Part shown: positions 10,564 through 17,837 of the stretch, piece after piece
Layout: each line of letters opens with the position of its first letter
Numbering within the stretch: the stretch's first letter is position 1
Assembly (NCBI GenBank): GCA_002085115.1
Contig: MZGQ01000038.1
Span: forward strand, 1-32,039
Origin: Desulfococcus sp. 4484_241
GTDB taxonomy: Bacteria > Desulfobacterota > Desulfobacteria > Desulfobacterales > Desulfosudaceae
Direction of reading: 5' to 3'
Length of the DNA stretch: 32,039 bases
Position numbers and translations under genes: made by a program
Notes under the pieces: model-generated
What the model was told of the DNA's origin: nothing
The model's database searches: none
Seen by the model: the letters and a program-made list of their open reading frames with translations, nothing else

Positions 10564-10768
10564 GACAGCCTCCTTAACCGATTTATGGGTTTTGCATGTT
10601 TTTACCCCGGGATGTTTCATGTAAAAATCTGCATCTCATTAAAAAAACGTTCATGTTTACGGCACATTACTTACAATGTCGATTCCCCTCCAGGTTCAGC
10701 TTGACAGCACATGACCATGGGCCAACCACGTGAGCCAAACCGGATATGAACTGTATTTGACTATACTA

Positions 10769-10812
10769 CTGTTGCAGGGAACTGTCACCTGGTTTTAAGG
10801 CACCTGCAACAG
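10769..10812. repeat. 10-bp inverted repeat after the SpoIID gene
   Basis: CTGTTGCAGG (10769-10778) and CCTGCAACAG (10803-10812) are perfect inverted arms with a 24-base loop. The repeat begins 5 bases past the SpoIID stop. No T-tract follows, so it is not a textbook terminator. It may stabilise the 3' end or mark a regulator site for the LPP20 gene. Confidence 0.45.
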
Positions 10813-10817
10813 GTTCA

Positions 10818-11825
10818 TTAAAGAGACGCAAGCTTGACCCCCCTGTAGTAGTAGGCAAGGATTTCTCTGTAGTTATAGCCCTCAAGAGCCATTTCACGAG
10901 CACCCCACTGGCTCATGCCCACCCCATGGCCGTAACCGGCGCCTCGAAGCAGGACACCATTCTTCGCAGGAACAGCCCTGAAAAACATGCTCTTTAAGCG
11001 CGACGCACCTATGGCAAGCCTGAAATTGTTAGCGGACATGTTCCATATACCGCTGTCAGACACGATAGAAACTTTCCGGATTCTTCCGGACTTCGTCTTC
11101 CCCGTGAACCTGATGCTTTTCACACATGAAACATGAATCCCATATTCATCAAGGAGCCGGGCGGCCTCGTCATATGAGAGAAAATATTCCCACCTGCTGC
11201 CGGGAGCTCCCAGGCTGTAGCTATCGAGACGGGCCTTGAGATAAGGCAGGGATACGCCCCACACGTTTTCCGGTGATTCTGTGTACCCCCCGCTGTTTGC
11301 GTGAAAATATGCCACAACAAGCTTGCCGTTGTATGTCATCACCTGGCCCCGGGTCATGTCAACGGCAAGGTTCGTGTCCGTTGTCTCGGCGTCATACCCG
11401 CCGTAAACCTGTGAAGCGGTTGTAGCCCTGACATCATACCGCCGGTCCCCGCTTTTATGTTTCACATACAACGCGTAAGTCCGGGAGGCCACTGCCTGGG
11501 CCATCAGGGCCTGCTGCGGCCAGCTTGCCGGAACCTCCCGGGGCACCACCCCGTAAAGATAGGATTCGATTCCCACATGATTCACCGCTGAAACAAGGTT
11601 TCCTTCCGCAATCACCTCGACTGTTCCCCGGTACCTGTGACCGTTGACCGAAACCGTTCCGGCAAGCCCGGTAAAAAGGGCGCATGTTGATTTTACAGGC
11701 CTGCCGTTTATGACCAGAGTGCCGCCTGAAGCGCCTATAAGCAGGCTGCCGCGGCCGGATGAACCGGCTTTGTCAATGCCTGCATACAACAAGGCCCCGA
11801 CAGGCCTGCATGATGCAAGCCTCAC
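10818..11825 (-). CDS. SpoIID/LytB-domain protein (probable peptidoglycan lytic enzyme)
   Basis: The SpoIID domain is complete: YLYGVVPREV with the glutamate corresponding to the catalytic one in SpoIID, then QQALMAQAVASRTYAL, ATTASQVYGG and the C-terminal GYGHGVGMSQWGA. In sporulating bacteria SpoIID is a lytic transglycosylase; Gram-negative homologues probably trim peptidoglycan too. The open frame extends to 11927. The residues before 11825 read as an Arg/Pro-rich out-of-frame shadow of the TPR gene, so I start at GTG 11825, which has GGTGGGG just upstream. That form has no signal peptide, which is odd for an enzyme of this type. A 1-base change in a GGGG run would instead join it in frame to the exported TPR protein upstream. 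Confidence 0.8.
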   Translation of the reverse strand: MRLASCRPVGALLYAGIDKAGSSGRGSLLIGASGGTLVINGRPVKSTCALFTGLAGTVSVNGHRYRGTVEVIAEGNLVSAVNHVGIESYLYGVVPREVPASWPQQALMAQAVASRTYALYVKHKSGDRRYDVRATTASQVYGGYDAETTDTNLAVDMTRGQVMTYNGKLVVAYFHANSGGYTESPENVWGVSLPYLKARLDSYSLGAPGSRWEYFLSYDEAARLLDEYGIHVSCVKSIRFTGKTKSGRIRKVSIVSDSGIWNMSANNFRLAIGASRLKSMFFRAVPAKNGVLLRGAGYGHGVGMSQWGAREMALEGYNYREILAYYYRGVKLASL

Positions 11826-12249
11826 CGAGCCCCACCTTGATAAAGGATGAAAAGACCCTGTACGCACTCTCGTAACGGCCGGTCTGGTATAAAACCAGGG
11901 CCTTCCTGTAAAGCGCCTCGTCGGCATAAGCGCATGCGGGCCATTTCTTTAAAATATAGTCAAAATACTGCAACGCTTTTTCGTGCTGATCGAGATATTG
12001 TGAATAGGTGGATCCCACCATCAGCATGGCATGCGCCTTGTCATCAACATCGGAGGCTGTGTCCACAACAGCCTGGTAAAGCCCCATGGCCTCAAGATAC
12101 CTGCCCTCGGCAATGAACAGCCCTGCCTTCCTGAAAAGAAGGTTAATGTCAGGCTGGGCATAAACCCGGAACGGTGAAAAGAGAAAAAGCGCCACGACAA
12201 AAAGAGGCGCACAGAAAAAGAAAAGTCGTATCTGCATAACCCTGCGCAT
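11773..12249 (-). CDS. Exported TPR protein, probably the displaced N-terminus of the SpoIID protein
   Basis: 158 residues with a clear signal peptide (MRRVMQIR, a hydrophobic core, cleavage after VYA). TPR-like helices follow: LLFRKAGLFIAEGRYLEAMGLYQAV, then KALQYFDYILKKWPACAYADEALYRKALVLYQTGRYESAYRVF in overlapping pieces. The last 20 or so residues after FIKVG (GLGEACIMQ onward) look like frame-shifted sequence and stop within the SpoIID coding region. Overlap with the SpoIID frame is long (about 50 bases from the GTG, 155 from the first in-frame start). Either the genes overlap or one gene has been broken. It begins 18 bases after the cyclase stop, so it belongs to the cyclase transcript. 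Confidence 0.7.
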   Translation of the reverse strand: MRRVMQIRLFFFCAPLFVVALFLFSPFRVYAQPDINLLFRKAGLFIAEGRYLEAMGLYQAVVDTASDVDDKAHAMLMVGSTYSQYLDQHEKALQYFDYILKKWPACAYADEALYRKALVLYQTGRYESAYRVFSSFIKVGLGEACIMQACRGLVVCRH

Positions 12250-12267
12250 TGAAAATCAGCCTGGATT

Positions 12268-14547
12268 CTACTTGGTGGTCAAGGCAAAAGCCCCGTTCCA
12301 ATCATCGCCCGGAGGGGAGATTCGGTATTTTTCGCAACGTTGTATCATGGCCATGCTCGGCCCGTCTTCGGGGGTAAACTCCATAGCCCTTGTAAACCAT
12401 TCGATAGCCTTGTCCCAGTTCCGACGCCTGTACTCCGCGAGCCCTGCTGCGTAACATTCCGCCGTCTTGGTCATGGCAGCGGTCTCTTCCCCGCGGCGCG
12501 CGAGAACCTCGTAGATCACGACCGGCTCCTTTTTGCCCACGACCGTCACCGCATCTATCTCCCTGGCGAATATAGCGCCGGCTGCGGCATCGTACGTCCT
12601 CTTGCCGATCATGGTATAGGTGCCGTACACCTTGTTGACACCTTCAAGCCTTGCGGCAGTGTTTACGGTATCTCCCATCATCGTGTAATCCATGCGGTTG
12701 CGGGAACCCATGTTGCCAACTACGGCCGGGCCGGAGTAGAGACCTATCCTGACCCTGAGTTCAGGCTTGCCCTTATCCCGCCACATGGCACGGAGCTCCT
12801 CCATCCGTTTCTGAATCTCTATACAGGCAAGACAGGCGGCTTCCGGATGGTTTGGGAGGTCGTTCGGCGCCCCGAAAAAGGCTATAACTGCGTCTCCTTC
12901 GAACTTGTCAACAGCGCCCTTGTGTTTCAGGATAATATCTGTAATCTCTGTGAGGAAGTCGTTGAGAAGGTCCACAAGCTCCTCTGGCTCAAGTTTTTCG
13001 GATATGGAGGTAAACCCCTGTACATCTGAAAAAAAGGCGGTTATCTCTCTTCGCTCGCCCCCCAAAACAAGCTTGTGCGGGGAGGAGATAAGCTGGTTCA
13101 CCACCTCAGGTGCCAGGTACTTTGAAAACGCCTCACGTATAAAACGCTTCTGCCCTTCCTCGGACAGATATTTGTATGATGTCGTCAACACATAGACAGC
13201 AAGAAAAACGCACAGGGGATAAACCATGTTCAGTATCTGGCCCATGTTTGAAAAAAGGTATTGGCAAAACCAGATATACCCCCCTGAAATCAGGGCCATG
13301 ACAATGATTCCCGTCACCGCGCCGGTTTTCAGCAGCACAAACGCCAGAAGAATACCGCCCAAAACGATAATCACAAGGTCAAACAGTACGGCCCATGGCG
13401 GGTGAAATAGAAAATCACCGGCCAGTATAGAATCCATCACGTTAAGATGCACCTCAGGGCCCGGGAATACCTTGGCAAACGGAGTTACACACTCGTCGTG
13501 AATCCCTATCGCCGTAGCTCCGACAAGAACGATCTTGTCTTTGAACGTATCCGGATCGACCGCATCATGAAGGATGTCGGTTACTGAAACGTGGGGAAAG
13601 GTCCTTTCCGGTCCCCGGTAATTGATCAGCATGTTGCCATGCTCATCAACCGGGATTTCACGGTTCCCTAACCGCACCGAAGCGACCCCGTAATCTTCCT
13701 GCACCTCTATGGATATCGGGACGCCCAGATACGTGCTTACAGCCTTTAGTGAAAGCGGGGCATACAGTCCCCTGTTAAACCTGATAGTCATTGGTATCCG
13801 TCTGACAACACCGTCAGGGTCGGTAATCTTGTTGAAATAACCGGCATAGGGTGTGCTTTCTGATATTATCTTTATATTGGACTGGGGTGCGGCAGCGTTA
13901 TATGTCCACATCTCTTTTGCGTTGTCGGAGCTGAACTTTTCAATGGTGTAACGTGCCCCCTGTATGCGCCGTTCATGGGAATCAAGGTCTGCCTGCGTCA
14001 TGTGGGCAGCGTCCTCCTTGTTCATCTGGAAAAAAAATCCCAGCACGACATTAGCCGATGATTTTTTTATGGCACTGGCAAGGACACGGTCGTTGTCGGC
14101 TCTTGCCTCCAGGGTTTCAAGGTAGCGGTAAAACTTTTTATCATTTATGTTAAATGTTTTTGATTTGGTTTTGATATTGTCAATTATCCGGCTGACATCC
14201 GCACCTTCCGGCTCGAAAAAGCCAACGTCAAAGGCTATAACCTTTGCCCCCATCCCGGTAAGCTTATAGACAAGGGCGGCGATTTTCCTCCGCGGCCAAA
14301 CCCACCTTCCTTCCTGTTTCAGGCTTTTTTCGTCTATGGCTGCAAGAACCACTTTGTTCCCCGGCTGCTTGACACCCCTGAGCTTGAACCGCAGGTCTAT
14401 GGTTTTGAGTTCAACTATGTCAAGAAAAGGAACGCCTGACACAAATATAAACGCCCCGAGCAGCACAATGCACCACGCAAGCAGCATGGGTCTGCGACCT
14501 ATGGCGCCTGCAGTTTTTGCAACCTTTTCAGTCAACAGTGAAACCAT
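12268..14547 (-). CDS. CHASE2-domain class III adenylate cyclase
   Basis: Membrane-bound cyclase of about 759 residues. Order: one N-terminal membrane segment; an extracytoplasmic CHASE2 sensor of roughly 330 residues (starting DLRFKLRG, ending near the ATAIGIHDECVTPF block); three membrane segments; and a cytosolic class III cyclase domain. The catalytic set is intact: FSDVQGFT and KFEGDAVIAFFG for the two metal-binding aspartates, DYTMMGDTVNTAARLE with the Asn and Arg of the transition state. A short TPR-like tail (YRRRNWDKAIEWFTRAMEF) ends the protein. An upstream ATG at 14637 adds 30 residues, but the promoter would start transcription only about 10 bases before it, so ATG 14547 (AGGA nearby) is preferred. 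It leads the minus-strand envelope cluster, so cAMP may report on envelope state; this is inference. Confidence 0.92.
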   Translation of the reverse strand: MVSLLTEKVAKTAGAIGRRPMLLAWCIVLLGAFIFVSGVPFLDIVELKTIDLRFKLRGVKQPGNKVVLAAIDEKSLKQEGRWVWPRRKIAALVYKLTGMGAKVIAFDVGFFEPEGADVSRIIDNIKTKSKTFNINDKKFYRYLETLEARADNDRVLASAIKKSSANVVLGFFFQMNKEDAAHMTQADLDSHERRIQGARYTIEKFSSDNAKEMWTYNAAAPQSNIKIISESTPYAGYFNKITDPDGVVRRIPMTIRFNRGLYAPLSLKAVSTYLGVPISIEVQEDYGVASVRLGNREIPVDEHGNMLINYRGPERTFPHVSVTDILHDAVDPDTFKDKIVLVGATAIGIHDECVTPFAKVFPGPEVHLNVMDSILAGDFLFHPPWAVLFDLVIIVLGGILLAFVLLKTGAVTGIIVMALISGGYIWFCQYLFSNMGQILNMVYPLCVFLAVYVLTTSYKYLSEEGQKRFIREAFSKYLAPEVVNQLISSPHKLVLGGERREITAFFSDVQGFTSISEKLEPEELVDLLNDFLTEITDIILKHKGAVDKFEGDAVIAFFGAPNDLPNHPEAACLACIEIQKRMEELRAMWRDKGKPELRVRIGLYSGPAVVGNMGSRNRMDYTMMGDTVNTAARLEGVNKVYGTYTMIGKRTYDAAAGAIFAREIDAVTVVGKKEPVVIYEVLARRGEETAAMTKTAECYAAGLAEYRRRNWDKAIEWFTRAMEFTPEDGPSMAMIQRCEKYRISPPGDDWNGAFALTTK

Positions 14548-14632
14548 AATTCCTGCTGTATCGATATTGTCGGGGTTGTGGGAAAAGGCGGCGGCGACCG
14601 GCGCATGATGCACCGGCTGCCACCGAAGTTTT

Positions 14633-14661
14633 TTCATCCTTGTTTATATTGATGTTATAAT
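14633..14661 (+). promoter_or_regulatory. Extended -10 promoter for the MCE operon
   Basis: TGTTATAAT at 14653-14661 is a perfect extended -10 element; a weak -35 (TTCATC, 14633-14638) is 17 bases upstream. The predicted start near 14668 precedes both candidate starts of the permease gene. It physically overlaps the opposite-strand cyclase promoter. Confidence 0.5.
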
Positions 14662-14680
14662 GTAAAAAATTATATGTCAA
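14654..14680 (-). promoter_or_regulatory. Promoter for the CHASE2 cyclase cluster
   Basis: On the minus strand TTGACA (14675-14680) and TATAAC (14654-14659) are separated by 15 bases, slightly short. Both hexamers are near consensus, and the -10 shares bases with the divergent permease promoter. Confidence 0.4.
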
Positions 14681-14729
14681 TGCGCCTGGATTAAACGTGC
14701 GCCACCTGAATGCCAAGGAAGGCGGTATA

Positions 14730-15533
14730 TTGAAAACCATACATAAAGTTATGCCGATGAACAGCCTGGCAGGTTATATCGGAAGAAAGACTCTGGACTA
14801 TATCGACCATTTGTTCAACCTGGCTGCCTTTGCGGTCAAACTGGCTGCCGATTCAATGCCTTCGGCCATAAAAGGGCTGGCGGTTGTACGGTGGGGCATG
14901 GTGGAACAGATATACTTTACAGCGATACAGGCACTTTGGCTGATCATACCCATTTCCCTGCTTATGGGAAGCATGATTCTTCTTCAGTTTGTAAAATTTT
15001 CCGGCCAGGTCGACCTTGGTAAACTCGCCATAATTATCATAATAAGAGAACTCGGCCCAATCATAACCGCCCTGCTTGTAATACTGAGATCCGCGACTGC
15101 TGTCACAATCGAGATGGGGTACATGAGGGTGCAAAACGAAATAGCGTCTCTTGAAATGGCAGGGATCGATCCTTTGCGTCTCCTGGCAATCCCAAGGTTC
15201 ATAGGAATAACGGCAGCAATTGCCTGCCTGTTTGTCATATTTGATTTTTTAGCGATATTCGGCGGCTACCTGCTTGTGAAAATCACCACGTCCCTGCCGG
15301 TGGACAACTACCTGACCGGTATCGCGTCGGCAATAACGGTCTCGGATATAGCGGTGGGTATTATAAAAGCCGTGTGCTTCGGTGTGGTCATCTCCATCAC
15401 AACCCTGTATCATGGGTTTAACTCCGAAAAACGGATTACGGCAATACCGCGCATAACATCAGCTTCAGCCATCGAATGTTTCTTTTACTGTATGATAATT
15501 AACATATTCGTATCTGTAATATTTTATTTTTAA
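14730..15533 (+). CDS. MlaE/YrbE-family ABC permease (MCE transport module)
   Basis: Inner-membrane permease for envelope lipids, 267 residues from TTG 14730, which has AAGGAAGG 7 bases upstream; GTG 14697 gives 11 more residues and is possible. Seen: an N-terminal amphipathic stretch, then about five membrane segments. The MlaE signature runs from IIRELGPIITALLVILRSATAVTIE through the loop MRVQNEIASLEMAGIDPLRLL to PRFIG. The usual TEEIDAL is changed to QNEIASL but the shape is kept. In Mla systems this subunit contacts the MlaF ATPase in the cytoplasm and the MlaD hexamer outside. Both neighbours downstream fit those places, but the ATPase-like one is degenerate. Confidence 0.9.
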   Translation: MKTIHKVMPMNSLAGYIGRKTLDYIDHLFNLAAFAVKLAADSMPSAIKGLAVVRWGMVEQIYFTAIQALWLIIPISLLMGSMILLQFVKFSGQVDLGKLAIIIIIRELGPIITALLVILRSATAVTIEMGYMRVQNEIASLEMAGIDPLRLLAIPRFIGITAAIACLFVIFDFLAIFGGYLLVKITTSLPVDNYLTGIASAITVSDIAVGIIKAVCFGVVISITTLYHGFNSEKRITAIPRITSASAIECFFYCMIINIFVSVIFYF

Positions 15534-15559
15534 CCATACTCTTTTCGGGAAAAGCACCG

Positions 15560-16216
15560 TTGATTGAACTGTCCGGCTACACGGTTAAAAAACAGGGGTT
15601 TGCTCTTAAGCGATTCGACTTTGCGATATCGCCAGGTGAATGCTGGTTTGTCTCGGCGGACTACAGGGATAACGCAGAGCTTTTTTTTGCAGCCCTTGCA
15701 ACGCTGGTATATCCTGTTGAAGGAAACTACCGTTTCAAGGGTACCCTGCTCGACTTTTCAAGCTATAAAAACCTTCTTCCCTATAAAAAAAGAATGGGAT
15801 ATATCTCCCCCTGCCTTAATCCTGTGAGCAACCGGACGATTCGGGAAAATCTTCTTCTCCCAAGGTATTGCGAGGAAAACTCTCTTTCAGTAAAACTCGA
15901 TAAAAATATAGAGGATATGTGCGTCCTGTTTCATATCCGCAACAAGCTTGACGAAAAAATCACCATGGTCAGCCAGTGGGACGCAAAGATTACGATTATG
16001 ATACGTGAACTTTCAAAAAACCCGGAGCTTATACTGGTTGAAAGGCCGGAAGAGGTCGTGGCACCTGACAGGTTGTGGATGTTTACCAATCTTTTACACC
16101 AAGAACTTGTGTCGGGCAGGTCTCTGGTGATATTCTCCAGGAACAAAGCCTTTTACGATAACTTTTCCCCTGATGGAAAAGTTATGCTGAAAGGGGAAAA
16201 GGTAACAATAATATAA
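15560..16216 (+). CDS. Degenerate ABC ATPase-like protein of the MCE module (pseudo-MlaF)
   Basis: 218 residues, start TTG 15560. Its place between an MlaE permease and an MCE protein, its length and its order of blocks match MlaF. But every catalytic motif is changed. The Walker A position reads VSADYRDNAELFF, with no GxxGxGKS/T. The Q-loop position reads GYISPCLNP with no Gln. The signature reads VSQWDAKITIMIREL in place of LSGGxxxRxAxARAL. Walker B reads LILVERPEEVV in place of LLLLDEPTxGLD, and the H-loop reads IFSRN without His. The reading frame is intact with normal codon use, so it appears to be kept under selection rather than decaying. It probably binds the permease but not ATP; what powers transport is unclear. 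The weak similarity makes the fold assignment itself an inference from pattern and context. Confidence 0.75.
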   Translation: MIELSGYTVKKQGFALKRFDFAISPGECWFVSADYRDNAELFFAALATLVYPVEGNYRFKGTLLDFSSYKNLLPYKKRMGYISPCLNPVSNRTIRENLLLPRYCEENSLSVKLDKNIEDMCVLFHIRNKLDEKITMVSQWDAKITIMIRELSKNPELILVERPEEVVAPDRLWMFTNLLHQELVSGRSLVIFSRNKAFYDNFSPDGKVMLKGEKVTII

Positions 16217-16219
16217 GCC

Positions 16220-17011
16220 ATGGAACTTGTATACAGCAGAAGAGAAAAAATAGTCGGCGTTTTTGTCCTGAGCGTTTTTGCCCTTCTGTTTGCAACTGTA
16301 GTAATGCTGGGGCGCGGTAAAGACTGGTTCAAATCCTACGTAACCTATTACACCGTGTTTGACGAAAGTTATAACCTGCAGGAAAACGCAGATGTCAAAC
16401 TGCACAAGGCAACAATCGGCAAAGTTTCCAAGATAGATCTTACAGGAGACAAGGTAAGAGTCACCCTGAAAATTCTGGAGGACTACCAATCCCGCATTAC
16501 AAAGGACACGGCAGTAACGGTCAAGAGCCCCACATTCATAGGCGACGAGTATGTTTCTGTCATCCCTGGGGACCCCAACGCCCCTGTCCTTGCGGAGGAA
16601 AGCGAAATAAAATCGATACCGAAAAAATCAATAGAGGACCTGCTTGCCGAGTTCCAGGTGGAAAAAACCGCAAAAAGGCTGTCGGCCGCGGTCCGGAATA
16701 TTGCCGATGTGACCGAGGCGCTCAAGGACCCGGAAGGACCGCTTTTCGCATCGCTGAACGAACTTCAGACCATGCTGACAAACCTTGCAAAAGCCACTTC
16801 CAAGACTCCGCTTACAGTTGACTATGTCAATTCCAATCTTGTTACCATAAACAAGATAGGCAACGAACTTTACTTTAATCTTTCCAACATTCGGGATCTT
16901 TTAAAAGGTGTTGAGATCGGGCTTGAGCACTTGAAATCGTCCCTTGCAAACGTGGACAACGCAAGCCACGATCTTCCCAAAATAATACATTCAACCGACA
17001 TGCAGGGCTAA
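16220..17011 (+). CDS. MCE (MlaD-family) membrane-anchored lipid-binding protein
   Basis: 263 residues. One N-terminal membrane segment (VGVFVLSVFALLFATVVML, residues 12-30) anchors it in the inner membrane with the rest in the periplasm. The MCE domain spans about residues 38-120: YYTVFDESYNL, then IGKVSKIDLTGDKVRVTLKI and the SPTFIGDEYVSVIPGDP ending. The usual glycine-rich turn before GKV is replaced by ENADVKLHKA. A tail with helical and heptad-like stretches (120-263) could form the central channel helices. Start ATG 16220 lies 3 bases past the previous stop, so translation is coupled. With the upstream permease and pseudo-ATPase it completes a minimal MCE set; no MlaC or MlaB homologue is seen. 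Confidence 0.9.
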   Translation: MELVYSRREKIVGVFVLSVFALLFATVVMLGRGKDWFKSYVTYYTVFDESYNLQENADVKLHKATIGKVSKIDLTGDKVRVTLKILEDYQSRITKDTAVTVKSPTFIGDEYVSVIPGDPNAPVLAEESEIKSIPKKSIEDLLAEFQVEKTAKRLSAAVRNIADVTEALKDPEGPLFASLNELQTMLTNLAKATSKTPLTVDYVNSNLVTINKIGNELYFNLSNIRDLLKGVEIGLEHLKSSLANVDNASHDLPKIIHSTDMQG

Positions 17012-17129
17012 GACAGTAAAGTAACAAAATCGCGGTTTTTTTGTTTCGCTGTGGCATACTGCGCGGGATAACAAAAACGGTTTGTTCGCCGTTTCGTTGC
17101 AAACATCTTTTTTGGAATAAGGGGAAGAT

Positions 17130-17669
17130 ATGAAAAAAGTCAAGGGATCGGTCCTGGCACCTTTTGCAAAGACGATAAATGCGGACAAGAGCGGAATATA
17201 CGATACGATTCTCAGCGCTGAAGCAAGGGAAACTGTTGCCTCGCATATAATAAATTCGGCTTGGTATCCCTATGAAATCTACCGGGAATGTTTCGAGGCG
17301 GTTGTTAGTGTTGTGGCAAAGGGGGACCTCAATATCTGCACCGATTGGGGAAGGGAGTACTCTGAAAAAATCCTTGGCACTTTTTACAAGGCAGCCTTGC
17401 ATCAGAAGGATCCTGAAGACGGTGTCAAGATGTTCCAGACAGTTTGGAATAATCTTTTCAGTTTTGGTTCGGTTTCCGGAAATCTTCTGCCTGGCAATGA
17501 GCTTATAATCTCGATAGATTTCGACAGGGATTTTGAAACCTGGTATTACCTGGCCATGGGGTGGATTGAAAGAAACACCGAAATAGTCCTAAATCAAAAG
17601 GTAAAATCGGAATTTACAGAAAAGTCATGGGAAGGCGCACCAATGACCAAGATCAGGCTGACATGGTAA
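17130..17669 (+). CDS. Uncharacterised 179-residue protein
   Basis: I do not recognise the family with confidence. There is a good ribosome-binding site (AAGGGGAAG before ATG 17130). The protein is soluble, with no signal peptide or membrane segment. It is mixed helical at the N-terminus (VASHIINSAWYPYEIYRECFEAVVSVV), and the C-terminal half carries strands (LIISIDFDRDFETWYYLAMGWIERN). It ends in a Trp (KIRLTW). The size and the Trp-terminated C-terminal strand recall small regulatory-domain proteins of the V4R/TIGR02265 type found in deltaproteobacteria, but this is only a weak impression. It sits 118 bases after the MCE gene, in the same direction. A small hairpin (AAACGG/CCGTTT) lies between them, so it may be a separate unit. 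Confidence 0.8.
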   Translation: MKKVKGSVLAPFAKTINADKSGIYDTILSAEARETVASHIINSAWYPYEIYRECFEAVVSVVAKGDLNICTDWGREYSEKILGTFYKAALHQKDPEDGVKMFQTVWNNLFSFGSVSGNLLPGNELIISIDFDRDFETWYYLAMGWIERNTEIVLNQKVKSEFTEKSWEGAPMTKIRLTW

Positions 17670-17738
17670 AATCCCTGTAAAATTGGGACACAATCGTCTG
17701 AAAGCGATAGCCCCCCAAGATGTCCATTGTATACTCAA

Positions 17739-17750
17739 CCGTTTAAACGG
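17739..17750. promoter_or_regulatory. 12-bp perfect palindrome upstream of the MBL gene
   Basis: CCGTTTAAACGG is self-complementary and lies 10 bases upstream of the -35 box of the predicted promoter, a common place for an activator or repressor site. Confidence 0.4.
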
Positions 17751-17760
17751 CAGCCGTTGA

Positions 17761-17789
17761 TTGACATAGACATAATGTCCTGATAGTGT
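17761..17789 (+). promoter_or_regulatory. Promoter with internal operator for the MBL-fold gene
   Basis: TTGACA (17761-17766) and an extended -10 TGATAGTGT (hexamer 17784-17789) are 17 bases apart. The spacer contains GACAT-A-ATGTC (17769-17779), a perfect 5-1-5 inverted repeat where a repressor would block RNA polymerase. Confidence 0.45.
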
Positions 17790-17837
17790 GTTTTGAGCAT
17801 ATGACCATAACATACCGGCATCTATCAGGGGGATGAA

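Noticed and set aside
9928-10704. 258-residue plus-strand ORF antisense to the LPP20 gene
   Set aside because: Cys/His/Arg-rich shadow composition; the minus strand has a signal peptide, an AAGGAGG box and a known domain.
17000-17129. T7 run and AAACGG/CCGTTT hairpin after the MCE gene as a terminator
   Set aside because: The T-run comes before the hairpin and not after it, so termination on the plus strand is not supported.
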